NCBI RefSeq assembly: GCF_033473495.1
Contig: NC_088937.1
Coordinates: 3,906,001-3,970,000 of the forward strand
DNA: 64,000 bases
From: Cercospora beticola
Lineage: Eukaryota > Ascomycota > Dothideomycetes > Mycosphaerellales > Mycosphaerellaceae
Reading direction: 5' to 3'
The number at the start of each line of letters is the position of its first letter. Position 1 is the first letter of the stretch. Below the pieces are notes generated by a model. That model made no database searches. It saw only the letters and a list, made by a program, of their open reading frames with translations, and was not told where the DNA came from. Below, piece by piece: positions 47,201 through 56,433 of the stretch. The position numbers were made by a program, and so were the translations under genes.

Positions 47201-48137
47201 AAGCTGCTCCAGCTTTGCACACCGCGAGCATAGCAACTACGCCCCATATTGACTTGTCCATCATGATCCCTATGGTACTTCGGGGTAAGACTGCGGCTTG
47301 CAAAAGAGTCGTAGCGAGATCGTTTGCTGCTCTCTCAAGCTCGCCGCGTGTTAATGAGCCATCCCAAGCTTCGACCGCGATTCTGTTGCTGTCTCGATGG
47401 GCCATTTCGGATATGCAATCATGGATGCATTGAGAGATAAGGTCATGTGGATCCGAACCCCAGCTCTGGATGAGCAATTTGTCCTGGGGCACCAGATGGT
47501 ACGGAACGTGCAAACTTCCGATGCTCGACCCATGGAAAGCTAGCCTGAGATGTTCGGCGAAGTGTCGGGAATACGCCTCCACAAGGAAAGCAGCGAGGGA
47601 GTTTTGATCGAAGCACATCAGGACTGTTATCGTATCGTTATTGGGAGTCTGACCGCAGGCCACTCGAAGCGGTGTTCGCTCAAGATTTATCGGCTCGACT
47701 GAGGCCTGGGTTGAAGGATCATCTGCGCTCTCAGCAGACAGGTGAAGAAGGAGAGATCCGCCGCTCGCTACTGTGGTCGTCGATATTCGCGTTCGATGTG
47801 TGATGGACGCGGATGGTCCACGCGTAGAATCACCCTTGCCAATATCGTATACGTGAAATGCGGAATTCTTCATAGACCCATGAACAAGCTCAGCCGCTGT
47901 GAACGTGATTGTTGCGTCGCTAGTGAAAGCCCATAACAGCGCCGCAAATGCGACCTCCACGCGACTTTCGAAGTCTCGTCTGGATGTCTGGCCATGGCTG
48001 GCCCCAAGCTTGATCTGCCGACATTGTGAGCTCCATGAAGCAGTAGAAACTTTGTCAACAACATCTGCTCGCGTTGGAAAGACTGTCAATAGTTCCAGGT
48101 CTTTGACAAGAGGAAGTCCTTCACCGTCACTGTTCAT
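44214..48137 (-). CDS. Mono-modular non-ribosomal peptide synthetase (partial C-A-T-C) with non-canonical A-domain code
   Basis: A single exon of 1,307 aa. Residues 1-230 resemble the C-terminal half of a condensation domain. The adenylation domain spans about 240-745: FTSGSSGSPK (393-402), NGYGQSE (523-529), YKTGDL (621-626), KVRGQRVE (646-653) and TATGKLDRRA (Lys735). The carrier domain follows with LGGDSL; Ser806 takes phosphopantetheine. A full-length C-terminal condensation domain covers about 860-1,290 with CHSVFDG (988-994), where Cys replaces the first His of HHxxxDG. By alignment to the GrsA A domain from memory, the residue equal to Asp235 is Leu438, so an ordinary alpha-amino acid is unlikely. 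Cytosolic; product unknown. No tailoring cluster is obvious: the neighbours are a Vps62-like gene and a BAR-protein gene. Confidence 0.92.
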   Translation of the reverse strand: MNSDGEGLPLVKDLELLTVFPTRADVVDKVSTASWSSQCRQIKLGASHGQTSRRDFESRVEVAFAALLWAFTSDATITFTAAELVHGSMKNSAFHVYDIGKGDSTRGPSASITHRTRISTTTVASGGSLLLHLSAESADDPSTQASVEPINLERTPLRVACGQTPNNDTITVLMCFDQNSLAAFLVEAYSRHFAEHLRLAFHGSSIGSLHVPYHLVPQDKLLIQSWGSDPHDLISQCIHDCISEMAHRDSNRIAVEAWDGSLTRGELERAANDLATTLLQAAVLPRSTIGIMMDKSIWGVVAMLAVCKAGAAFVLLDPSLPMARLRAMTDKLSATHLITSRSRARAAHALVSRVIVNISKGEFSLARTGLPEVQVSCSAPPVVKPSDTALYIFTSGSSGSPKAIAISHEAWATRCAGCCEYGVTDMTRVLQYASCSFLVAVADTLGTLIAGGTVTILSSEERMNDLHGAMRRLQPNYASITPSVAKALELSEVPSIQSLLLVGEPIPRSLAERLLHSRIKLLNGYGQSEICGLNSVADLRQADTSCRNIGRSKLQNYWIVDPNDHERLMPVGGLGELVVEGYAISQGYVSEPSQQAAAAYISAPNWAASFTAPTDKSWSWYKTGDLVQYQANGDLYLFGRKDTQLKVRGQRVEAAEVEHHITHSFKQEIEHVVVDKTGTEEKLTAFVVLRQSHAQRTASSLKAEMNRALCTIVPAWMVPEKVVLTRAMPLTATGKLDRRALRRGHGLTVAVSDPEDTMKADQQHSFHAGDDCRHFELLASLCHKILGVDVKAISTKSDWYSLGGDSLSAMRLVKEVRTAGLRLRTNDLMTGRALADICATLEPMEPDFDNAPMHQSCSSTELLPMTDFQEQYAPSADGSDRGELYKYHIAFRGNFDIERLGQALHLWVQSHEALRISFERAASGCLSQRVLPEAGQEWRSRVVLLSAEEHDMRLSVKHDYMKHPVLILLHRSSDKDRREGPQLTLHICHSVFDGMSINHLWHDLVKCYTFLDARPRPSFAQYLSEKLLTRTGDSVAYWTQLLDGSSPTYLRSNMAEVGATESTRGVRHAAYFNGRHTSSFSVSTLVYAAWSLVLSVLANKNHIVFLYLVHGRDEDYEGSSEIVGCCVSEIPCRVRLQDDMSPGDLLRSVQHQMLESTSHAHLGARIIASRCTSWPQSEQRYDLSTMLWNEGVANEDSFAVGDAGYMHVSEPIVERRICNDFDIGFSSACLAEVCFEFRCRAALYSEEEVHAVAKAFLEAMQMLSEDANHDSVRAVIADLQASNDLPIVDQGTTDLQTQTRCTNMILS

Positions 48138-48646
48138 CTTGGCCAGAAGTGCTTATCGAGCATTTGGGTGTGCAGCCGTATGTGAGGCCGCCTGACAGCA
48201 TGAGGTCGGTGAAGAAGCAGATCAACAGCCTTCAACATGTACACTGGAACGCAGCCAGTGACGCCATATGTTCATGGCAGTGGACGTTTGTCCACGAAAC
48301 CTACGGGTCCACAACATGATGGGATGCCACCGCATGTCCTGCGAATCAGATCTTGAATGTTTGTGTCGCACAGTTGGTCTGTATGCAAAGGCGGATCTGA
48401 GTCGTGCAAAAGAAGCGATCAGGAAGTGCACTTGCCTTGTGTGGAGTAGTCGAGATGAGTGGGAGAGCATATTTAGGGTTCACTTCGGCAGTCACGTGCT
48501 CAGCCACATCTGGTTGCCTGGACCCTGGCTTAGCTGTTTGGCCTCAACAAAGTAGACAAGACGACAGCACCACTCTCGCATACTCCTCCCTTAATCCCCT
48601 TGTTCACTGATCTCTGCGTAACGAAACCACCGAGTCGCAATCGAAC
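48138..48646. other. Divergent promoter region, NRPS / BAR protein
   Basis: This 509-base spacer separates two outward-facing starts. No gene and no obvious regulatory motif that I can assign. Confidence 0.5.
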
Positions 48647-49637
48647 ATGGACAAATTCCGCGCCTTCACCAACACGATCGGGTCGACGGTGACGCCGTTT
48701 GCGACACGCAGCCAGCAATGGATCAAAGAACAGACGGGCAATGCGGGCGAGAAGACGGAGCTGCCACACGACTACGTTGAGCTCGAGACGCGCATCGATG
48801 CGCTCAAGCTGACACACCAGCGCCTGCTGGCGGCAACCAGCCAATACGCCAACGAGGCCTACGACTACCCTCCCAACGTGAAGGAGAGCTTCCAGGACTT
48901 GGGCAAGAGCATCAGCGAGAAGGTACAGCACTCCCTATTGTCCAGTCTGCCACTGTCCCACAGGTCGCTGATCCGCATTTTCACAGGTCAACCTCCTCTC
49001 CAAAGCCGGCACCGCCGCCGAAGCGCAAGCCGCACTCACTGCGCCTCCTTCCGCCAAACCCCAGCCAAAGACCTTCTCCCACGCCATTGCTCGCGCCTGC
49101 CTCTTCGGCTCACAGACTGTATCGACTGCCACACCCCAAGGCAGCACGGAGCCAGACCCGCTCGCGCAAGGGCTGGAGAAGCTAGCAATCGCTTCAGAAA
49201 AGGTGGGAGAGGCTCGTCTGGATCAGGACGAGAAGATCCAGGGCAAGTTCCTTGCGGGCTGGAGCACGACCCTCAACCAGTCGATCAAGGCAGCGGACAA
49301 GGCCCGGACCGCGGTGCAGAATGCCCGGTTGAACCTGGATGCTGTTAAGTCCAAAGCTTCCGCTGGCGGCAAGCACGAGGAGAACTACACCGAAGCGCAG
49401 CGCAATGCTATTGAAGCCGCCGAGGACACATTTGTAGAAAAGGTCGATGAGGCCACGAGCATCATGCGGAATGTCCTGGACACGCCCGAGCCATTGAGAA
49501 ACTTGGTCGAGCTGGCCAAGGCACAGGAAGAATACCATCGACGCGCGGCAGAGATCTTGGAAGAGACGCTCAAGAATTTGAGTGAAGTGCAGCAGGAGCA
49601 GGAGGAGAACTGGAGGAAGGCACGTGACGGCCAATGA
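48647..49637 (+). CDS. BAR-domain membrane-remodelling protein, Gvp36-like
   Basis: Two exons (48,647-48,922 and 48,987-49,637) with a 64-nt intron encode 308 aa. The start MDKFRAFTNTIGSTVTPFATRSQQWIKEQ, then a long helical body (YVELETRIDALKLTHQRLL, YPPNVKESFQDLGKSISEK, a SHAIARA segment near 118, and long charged helices to the end: VEKVDEATSIMRNVLDTPEPLRN, KAQEEYHRRAAEILEETL) match fungal Gvp36-type BAR proteins. These bend Golgi and endosomal membranes and act in endocytosis and vacuole shape. Length agrees with the family. No membrane segment, as expected for a peripheral protein. Confidence 0.85.
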
Positions 49638-49839
49638 GCGACTGTGACACACAGAAGTTGAAGTGTTGACGAGCTTTGTGTAGGGGCTGATTGATCGCAA
49701 TGCCCAAGACTTTGAATGAGAACATGACCCTCTTTGCATTGACATGGAAGAGCGGAGACATGGGGACGACGGAGTCTGGAGTCACGGTGGCGCCATGAGG
49801 TGCATTGATATCAATATAGGTATGAAAGAGTGTGGCCTT

Positions 49840-50414
49840 CTATTCCTCCTTCGCGCGACTCGCCAGATCCAGATCCACATGCCTGTCCTCCGCTCCCTCG
49901 GCCGCATCCCCTCCACTCCTCTGCTTGCCCGGGTTCTGCGCCCTCCACTCCTCCACCGCTTTCCACGCAACCCGAAAGCCTTCAATTCCCGCCGGCATTC
50001 CACAATAACATGCAGCCTGCAATATCACTTCTCGGATCTCCTCTTCACTCGCACCATTGTTCAAAGCGCCCTTCACATGCGTTGCCAATTCCGTTCCGCG
50101 ATTCTGACAGCACAGCATGGCAATGTTCAAGAACGATCGTGTCTTCAGTTCCAGCCCTGGGCGCGTCCAGATGCTGCCCCAGCAGGATTCCGAGACGTAC
50201 TGGTATCAAGGATTAGCAAGGATGCAACCATCGCGCGAATAAGTCAGTTGTGTCTTACTTCTTGCATGGCTTTCGCGAATGGATTGTTCGCTGCCGCTAG
50301 AGACTTGTCGACGTATTCCTTTCCAGCAACCTGGTACCGCATCTTGATGCCTTCGCTGTACAAAATCTCATGGGCACGCTTAACATCTTCGGCGCTGTAC
50401 TTGGAAGACGCCAT
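49840..50414 (-). CDS. Carboxymuconolactone decarboxylase-family protein
   Basis: Two exons (50,414-50,259 and 50,199-49,840) with a 59-nt intron (GTAAGA to ACCAG) encode 171 aa. The start is MASSKYSAEDVKRAHEIL. The CMD core follows: CWGSIWTRPGLELKTRSFLNIAML, a CCQNRG stretch, ELATHVKGALNNGASEEEI with the conserved His, and REVILQAACYCGMPAGIEGF. Family members include gamma-carboxymuconolactone decarboxylase of the beta-ketoadipate pathway and AhpD-like peroxidases. The ATHVKGALNNGAS and YCGMPAG motifs favour the decarboxylase branch. The last 30 residues are charged and probably disordered. Divergent from the hydrolase gene at 50,982. Confidence 0.85.
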
Positions 50415-50981
50415 TGTCGCTAATGATTTCGGAGGATCAAGAGATGCTATGAAGCTTTTGGTACAAGAATGCTTTCGTGGGAGCTGACGAAATGTGTGTA
50501 CAGGTCTTGAGGGCACTGACGACTTCGATGTACACGGCTAAATGGCAATATGCAATGCAGAAGAAAGCAATGAATCTCGTTGACAGCAGAAGCTACATCA
50601 TCAGTGCTCTCGTGCCTTTAGAGATCCATGCCAGAGCTCTGCAGCTCTAGCTGCGATGTCGGAACAAGCTTCAGCAGGAGCTGTGCCCGCTCGTCCACTC
50701 CAACATTTGGAGTAGCTTCACACTGCCATCGTCATAGCTTACTCTTGACTATGAACAAGACTTCGCTGATATATGGATAGCGGGGAAGCAGCACCATTAG
50801 CTCGGCAAGCTAATTGTAGTAGGATCTAGCTGTCTTGTTTACAGCAATCAAGGCCTGTTTAGCTGTAAGTTGGGTTCACTGATATGCTCATGATCAAACA
50901 GGGTCGAATCCATTTCACACGACAGAAATAGACCGGGCTCAACGAGTACAAGCGTTCGAGGACGACACGGGAACAGCAAAT
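50415..50981. other. Divergent promoter region, CMD / metallo-hydrolase
   Basis: A 567-base spacer between two starts; no gene recognised. Confidence 0.5.
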
Positions 50982-51941
50982 ATGCCTACTGCAACTTCAC
51001 CTCTTCCTCAAGACTCACCTGATCAGACCTACGTGACTGTGTCTCCCATTGCTGGAGGCTTCATCACTCTCTCAGACCACTTCTTTGTTTCGCCTGCCGA
51101 ACCAGGCGCCAAACGCACAGTACCATCCCTTACATTTCTCATAAGCCATCCGAATCCTCCAGGAACATCATGTCCACAACTTTCCCCCAACTCAACACAG
51201 AATGACAAACCAATTCACATCATGTTCGACCTCGGCCTCCGCAAATCACCAACCCTCTATCCACCGGCCCTTCAGACTCACATCGAAGGCCGAAGACCTT
51301 ACAATCTCTCCCCCGGCGTGGCAGCTCAGCTCTCATCCGGAGGTCTCGATCCCTCCTCCATCGATCTCGTAATCTTGAGCCACGTGCACTACGACCACCA
51401 CGGCGACCCAGAAGACTTTCTCAAAGCGAATTTTCTGATCGGCCACGGCGCCAAAGATGTCCTGGAAAACGGCCTCAAAGGAATGGGAAGTCACCAACAC
51501 TTCGATGCAACTACATTTCCTTCTGAACGAACGATCGAATTATCGAACCCAGAAGGATCATCCGAATGGAAACCTCTCGGGCCCTTCCCTTCAACTCTCG
51601 ACTTATTCTCCGATGGCACAGTCTACCTAATTTCAACCCCAGGCCACCTTCCGGGACATCTCAACCTCCTTTGCCGCACCGGGCCATCGAAGTGGAAACT
51701 GCTCTGCGGAGATGCATACCACGATAGACGCCTATTGACCGGAGAGAAAGATATCGGGACTTGGGAATCTCCCGAAGGATCAACACTGTGTATTCATGTA
51801 GATAAGAAGCAAGCGGCGGAGAGTATTAAACGACTACGAGAATTTGATGCGGCAACGGGTGAAGAATGTGAATTGATTGCAGCGCATGAGGAAGATTGGT
51901 GGGAGAGGAATAAGGGGAAGCAGTTTCCGGGGACGATATAA
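50982..51941 (+). CDS. Metallo-beta-lactamase-fold hydrolase (AHL-lactonase-like)
   Basis: A single exon of 319 aa. The metal site is complete: HVHYDH (134-139) gives the HxHxDH motif, TPGHLPGH (His221 and/or His226) the next His, CGDAYH (Asp244) the bridging Asp and AAHEEDWW (His302) the last His. IMFDLGLRKSP near 80-90 is the first acidic strand. This arrangement matches the lactonase branch of the superfamily, seen in AHL lactonases and fungal lactone hydrolases. No signal peptide, so it is probably cytosolic. Substrate is unknown; lactone or ester hydrolysis is inferred from the fold. Confidence 0.88.
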   Translation: MPTATSPLPQDSPDQTYVTVSPIAGGFITLSDHFFVSPAEPGAKRTVPSLTFLISHPNPPGTSCPQLSPNSTQNDKPIHIMFDLGLRKSPTLYPPALQTHIEGRRPYNLSPGVAAQLSSGGLDPSSIDLVILSHVHYDHHGDPEDFLKANFLIGHGAKDVLENGLKGMGSHQHFDATTFPSERTIELSNPEGSSEWKPLGPFPSTLDLFSDGTVYLISTPGHLPGHLNLLCRTGPSKWKLLCGDAYHDRRLLTGEKDIGTWESPEGSTLCIHVDKKQAAESIKRLREFDAATGEECELIAAHEEDWWERNKGKQFPGTI

Positions 51942-52593
51942 GTACCTCCACCTCGTACAGGTGACGGAGACGTTCGTTAATTCAGTACAGTCGACTGGCT
52001 GCGCAAGGCAATCTGAATGCCAGAGATGACCCTGGCAGCTCTTCAAAAGCACAGAACCATCCACAATGTACTCAAGCAAAGAACAGGTTGCTGGATTCAT
52101 CGAGAACAATCAGACTTTTCTCCAAGAAGATAGAAACTTCTTAGCTCACGAACTTAGCTACAGCGGAGACCGTACTGTCAGAAAATGCTTGGAGAAGGAA
52201 CCATCTTGATTTATAGTAATCGCGAATCACCAGCTCTGCCTCCGGAGAAGGCTAGGAAATCTCCGCTCTTTAGCCCCAGAAGAGGCGCCATAGCATTGTA
52301 GTGAGCTTTCTGGGAGATCAAAAAATGAAGCCCCTACCAATAGTGCTACATAGGACCATCATATTCGAGTTGCAAGCTAAGACACGCTGACATGGCTGTA
52401 ATTCACCCAGCTTGCTTCTTTGCTGTGGGCTGTGCTCAAGGAGACCAGCAGATAGCACGGGCTTGTAGACAGCTGTTTGTTGCTTCTTTAGATGTAATTC
52501 TGCACCAGATTTAACGCGAGGTCTGAGATCGTACGAGTCATTGATATTTCATTCCTATATACTAACAACAACACCCCTTCGACTCGTATTTCA
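51942..52593. other. Intergenic region between convergent genes
   Basis: No gene is seen in 652 bases between the ends of the metallo-hydrolase and Spo7-like genes. Confidence 0.5.
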
Positions 52594-54168
52594 TCATTCC
52601 TCATCTGGCTCCTGCTTGATCTCTTCTCCGAGAATCGACTGCTGCTGCTGCTGCTGCTCTCGTTCTCTCTGCCTAGGCGAATGTCTCGTCGCAGCAGGCG
52701 GACTCAGCGTGTCCGTAGATCTCATATCGAAGCTATTCTCTCTCGATTCGCCCCAGTCTGAGCTTCCAGTGCTGATCGTGCTGTCTCGTTTCGAAGAATG
52801 TCGCAAAGATGATCTGGGAGAGGGGCCTGGACGATCTAAGTTTTCTTGCAAGATATCTCGGCCATGTTCATCGTAGAGGAGGGTCTCTGTTGCGGAGAGA
52901 CGAGAAGGCTCATTGAGAGAAGAGAGTTTCTTTGGTCGTCGACCACCAACACTGCTGGCTGAGCTTCCTCGTCTCGATCGGCCCTCTTTCGTGGCAGTGG
53001 ATGGCCGAGAATCGCCATCGGGACCGGGGGTCGAAGCGCGAGACGTGTTTCTGCTGTTGGATGCGCTCCTCGATCCTGGAAGTCCGCCGTGTAGAAGTGA
53101 TTCTTTTCTTCGTCGTTCGCCTCCGATCCTTGGTCTGAGCGCTTCCGTGGCGATCTTTTCCCGCAAAGCCAATCGTTCGAGTTCTTGCTGTCGCCTTGTT
53201 TTCCGCCGACTGAAGGGGTTCATGGTGACATTGTGCCAGCCTCGCCACCCAGTCCACCAGAACCATCCACCTTCTCTCTTCGCCACTTCCCGCTTCCTCG
53301 CTCGCACAACAGCCCTCAGCTGTGATCGCCGTGCATTTTCACGTTCCCAGTACTCCATTCTGAAGGTGTCCCAGCCTTCACGGAAGTCGGGCGAGAACGG
53401 CTTTGGCAGTAGGAGCACTCGCAAGACGTCACCGGCTGGAGCAATGTCTTCTTCCAACAGGCCATACTTTGCCGCATGCGCATTCCAATGCAGCGTTTCT
53501 TTGCCGTTCCCTTGACCGGCCAAGCTTTCAATGTCCCGCGGGACAATTTGAAAATTGACTCTTTCCTCGCGAAACCAGCCAGCAGGATCTAGCAAAGCAA
53601 GCCATGAGACCATCTCGCGAAGCAAACCACCTCTCACAACAACGACTTTGAGGTTGAAACCTCGCAGGCCACGATTTGTCGTGCTGATAAACTTTCGCGG
53701 CCACCGTACACCTCGCTCATACATGCCAGTCCCCCAGAACAGCAGCAAGGTCACGCAGCCCGAACACCAACCCATTTTCTCACCAGTCTCGAGAACCCAG
53801 TAGACACTTCCACCCACACCGCTGCCATCTTCTCGCGGCCGGAAGAAGAGTAGATAAGTAAAGGTGACAGTCCAAGCTACCAGACCGACAAACAAGAGCA
53901 AATGCAACCTCAGCCTGGTCCGTAGACTGATATACTGCAGCCGGAGACTACTTTCCAGGATAAGTAGATTGAGGTAAATCTGAGGCGGACTACTGGGAAG
54001 TGCATCTCTGGGGTCATTGCTGTATGTTGGATGGTTGATCTCTGGAGGAATGGGTGCTGTGACAGAATTTCGCTTGGAAGATGATGCTCGAGCATTGGCA
54101 GCAAGCTGTTCGGCTGAGACGTCTGGTGGCGGAGCACCTTTGACGATGCGGTCTATCGGGTCGGACAT
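52594..54168 (-). CDS. SPO7: Spo7-like regulatory subunit of the Nem1-Spo7 phosphatase
   Basis: A single exon of 524 aa from ATG MSDPIDRIVKG. The frame is open for 103 further codons upstream, but that part has poor composition. The Spo7 signature is near 60-110: PQIYLNLLILESSLRLQYIS followed by a first membrane helix (LHLLLFVGLVAWTVTFTYLL) and, after a glycine-rich lumenal loop, a second helix (CVTLLLFWGTGMY near 145). Next comes the conserved FNLKVVVVRGG and FSPDFREGWDTFRMEYWERENARR. The C-terminal 180 residues are Ser/Arg-rich and end with a run of seven Gln coded by a CAG tract (52,640-52,660). With Nem1 it activates the Pah1 lipin at the ER and nuclear envelope, controlling triacylglycerol and membrane synthesis. 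Confidence 0.88.
   Translation of the reverse strand: MSDPIDRIVKGAPPPDVSAEQLAANARASSSKRNSVTAPIPPEINHPTYSNDPRDALPSSPPQIYLNLLILESSLRLQYISLRTRLRLHLLLFVGLVAWTVTFTYLLFFRPREDGSGVGGSVYWVLETGEKMGWCSGCVTLLLFWGTGMYERGVRWPRKFISTTNRGLRGFNLKVVVVRGGLLREMVSWLALLDPAGWFREERVNFQIVPRDIESLAGQGNGKETLHWNAHAAKYGLLEEDIAPAGDVLRVLLLPKPFSPDFREGWDTFRMEYWERENARRSQLRAVVRARKREVAKREGGWFWWTGWRGWHNVTMNPFSRRKTRRQQELERLALREKIATEALRPRIGGERRRKESLLHGGLPGSRSASNSRNTSRASTPGPDGDSRPSTATKEGRSRRGSSASSVGGRRPKKLSSLNEPSRLSATETLLYDEHGRDILQENLDRPGPSPRSSLRHSSKRDSTISTGSSDWGESRENSFDMRSTDTLSPPAATRHSPRQREREQQQQQQSILGEEIKQEPDEE
52639..52660. repeat. Trinucleotide (CTG/CAG)7 microsatellite in the Spo7-like gene
   Basis: An uninterrupted CTG run on the plus strand codes for polyglutamine on the minus strand. 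It is likely length-variable between strains. Confidence 0.8.
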
Positions 54169-54819
54169 AATGACATGGTCTGAGCTTGGGCTGGTCTTGG
54201 AGTGTCCTTCTGGATTGAATGCAGCACTTTCGAAGTGATTGTGCTTCACAGGTGGGCCGATGTGTAACTGAAGGTACGGGTGTTGGGAAAGAAGAGGTGA
54301 ATTTGGTGCTGTGATCCTCTGATGTGCGTGGGCTGGTTGCTCACCGCTCGGGCTTGTGGTGAGGAGGCTAGAAGTGGAGTGCAGGCGTAGCAGCAGCTGG
54401 ACTGCGCTTCGGTGAAGCATGTGCCTTCTGTGCTGCTCTGCACGTGGCTGGGCACGCCGGAGCGGAGACCGGAACAACCACTCGGCCCGTCCTCGCCGCC
54501 GTCTTAACTCCGCCGACCGCTGTCCGTGGGGGAGGAATGCTTCGTCATTCGCCGCCGGCTCACCAAACAGAAGACAACTTGCGCGTTTGGTGTCACTTCA
54601 CTTCAATGCTGCTGCCTGCACGACACGATTGAAATACCCCGAGGCGCGTGAACAGGCGACTGTGACGAGCAGACAAAAGTGGCTGCAGTCGCCCGACGGA
54701 CCGCAGCAGGAGCATATCTCCTCGCCTGGCCTGCACCTATCCACTCAACGCTTCCGAAACTCGCTTTGTCCCGTTTAATATCGCCACCGATAGCCCTTGC
54801 GCGCAGACAGAACTCCACC
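54169..54819. promoter_or_regulatory. Shared divergent promoter of Spo7-like and Cld1-like genes
   Basis: The two lipid-metabolism genes face away from each other across about 650 bases. The last part (54,679-54,819) is open in frame with the hydrolase but without ATG; see the hydrolase entry. I cannot assign specific factor sites. Confidence 0.5.
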
Positions 54820-56433
54820 ATGGCTACAGCGTCCTCGGCCGACGACGATCGTTCTTCCTACCAGCCCCCGACCGCACCCACAGGCAACCTCCCCAAGCCG
54901 ATTCTCGCGCGTCAACGCGCCAAACAGGAAGCTGAGATGAACGGCACTGCTGTTCCAGCGAAGGCCTCATACTTCCCTCTCGGATACAAAGAGGCGTATT
55001 CACAATGGTGGGCGTCGCTCACGCCAGCAGTGACCGAGCACAAGGTCATGTCGTTCATTCCCTATCTGCAAAGCCCGCCGACTGTCGCGTCGCCGTCTGG
55101 AAGCGCTCCAACGAGCAAGAACCCGAGTGCAATGAACTTGAGCGATCAACCGACCTCGAGCGTGGACGACGGGTCCATGCAGCGTACCGTAAGCTCCAAA
55201 GATCCATATGGACCGCGGAAATGGCAAAGTGAAATGGTGCAACTCAAGGGCAAAGATCGCTATCTGAATGAGTTCAGTGTGGAAAGGATAGGCGAAAAGG
55301 TTGACAATAATCTCGTTATGATACACGGATACGGAGCTGGACTTGGGTTCTTCTACAAGAATTTTGAGGGACTGTCGCGATTGGCAGGTTGGAAGTTGTA
55401 CGCGTTGGACATGCTGGGAATGGGTCGATCAAGTCGGCCGCCATTCAGCGTGGTCAAGGCAAAGGATCGCGAAGGCAAAGCTCGTGAAGCAGAATCATGG
55501 TTCGTGGATGCACTGGAGGAGTGGCGTGTGAAGAAGGGCATCGACAAGATGACATTGATGGGTCACAGCTTGGGAGGATACATGGCTGTGTGCTACGCGC
55601 TGAAGTATCCAGGACATTTGAACAAGTTGATCTTGGCCAGTCCCGTAGGGATACCCGAAGATCCTTACGCTGTCAGCGAGGAAGTGGAACCGCAGGCAAG
55701 CACGATGCAAAACGAATTCACACAGGCTCAGGGAGAGTCTGCTTCACGAAGCCAACCCGCGCCGCCAAAGCGCAAGATGCCGTGGTGGCTCACCTCATTA
55801 TGGGATGCCAATATTTCGCCATTCTCGATTGTTCGATTATCCGGGCCACTTGGGCCACGATTAGTTTCTGGTTGGACGAGCCGAAGATTCGCACATCTTC
55901 CAGAAGATGAAGCTCAAGCACTCCACGACTACTCATACTCCCTCTTCCGTCAACGAGGATCTGGTGAATACGCTCTAGCGCATGTTCTTGCACCAGGAGC
56001 CTTCGCACGATCTCCATTGATCCGCCGCATTCAAGGTGTAGGGCGACAATACCTCGAACCTCATGCCACTCCGGCTCCTGACAACGCATCATCACGGGAC
56101 CCATCTTCCAATGCGGCAGTAGGTGCAGATGCCGCCGCGGCACGAGTTCGTGAAACGGGAGTGCCTATCACTTTCATGTATGGCGAGAACGACTGGATGG
56201 ACGTCAAGGGCGGACACGAATCTGTCGAGAAGCTGAACGCGGAGAAGAAGAAAGCTCTGGAGAACGCGACTGAGAAAGAACGAAAGCTGGAGAACGGCGA
56301 TTACAAAGTTATTATCACGAGAAAAGCCGGGCATCATGTCTACCTTGATGGATACGAACAATTTAATCGCGACATGCTCGAGGAAATGCGTGATGTTGAG
56401 AGGCGGAAGAAGAGACTAGCCGACTTGCAATGA
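54820..56433 (+). CDS. Alpha/beta hydrolase of the Cld1/ABHD5 group
   Basis: A single exon of 537 aa from an ATG in strong context (CCACCATGG). Family marks: VMIHGYGAGLGFFYKNFEGLSRL near 165-188 (HG oxyanion strand), YALDMLGMGRSSRP near 200, nucleophile Ser in MGHSLGGYMAVCYALKYP near 255, LILASPVGIP near 277, and near the C-terminus VPITFMYGENDWMDVKGG (acid strand) and KAGHHVYLDGYEQFN with the catalytic His inside an HXXXXD pattern. This matches the yeast Cld1/Ict1/Ecm18 and animal ABHD4/5 group, which deacylate cardiolipin or N-acyl lipids or re-acylate lysophosphatidic acid. The frame is open upstream to a TGA at 54,649, with a basic, acid-free stretch that looks like a mitochondrial presequence. 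Confidence 0.88.
   Translation: MATASSADDDRSSYQPPTAPTGNLPKPILARQRAKQEAEMNGTAVPAKASYFPLGYKEAYSQWWASLTPAVTEHKVMSFIPYLQSPPTVASPSGSAPTSKNPSAMNLSDQPTSSVDDGSMQRTVSSKDPYGPRKWQSEMVQLKGKDRYLNEFSVERIGEKVDNNLVMIHGYGAGLGFFYKNFEGLSRLAGWKLYALDMLGMGRSSRPPFSVVKAKDREGKAREAESWFVDALEEWRVKKGIDKMTLMGHSLGGYMAVCYALKYPGHLNKLILASPVGIPEDPYAVSEEVEPQASTMQNEFTQAQGESASRSQPAPPKRKMPWWLTSLWDANISPFSIVRLSGPLGPRLVSGWTSRRFAHLPEDEAQALHDYSYSLFRQRGSGEYALAHVLAPGAFARSPLIRRIQGVGRQYLEPHATPAPDNASSRDPSSNAAVGADAAAARVRETGVPITFMYGENDWMDVKGGHESVEKLNAEKKKALENATEKERKLENGDYKVIITRKAGHHVYLDGYEQFNRDMLEEMRDVERRKKRLADLQ

Noticed and set aside
42217..51941. Large secondary-metabolite cluster around the NRPS
   Set aside because: Neighbours are a Vps62-like gene, a housekeeping BAR-protein gene, a CMD protein and a metallo-hydrolase; no P450, methyltransferase, transporter or cluster regulator is adjacent.
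54169..54477. 103-residue N-terminal extension of the Spo7-like protein
   Set aside because: Composition differs from Spo7, and the family's usual start fits MSDPIDRI at 54,168.
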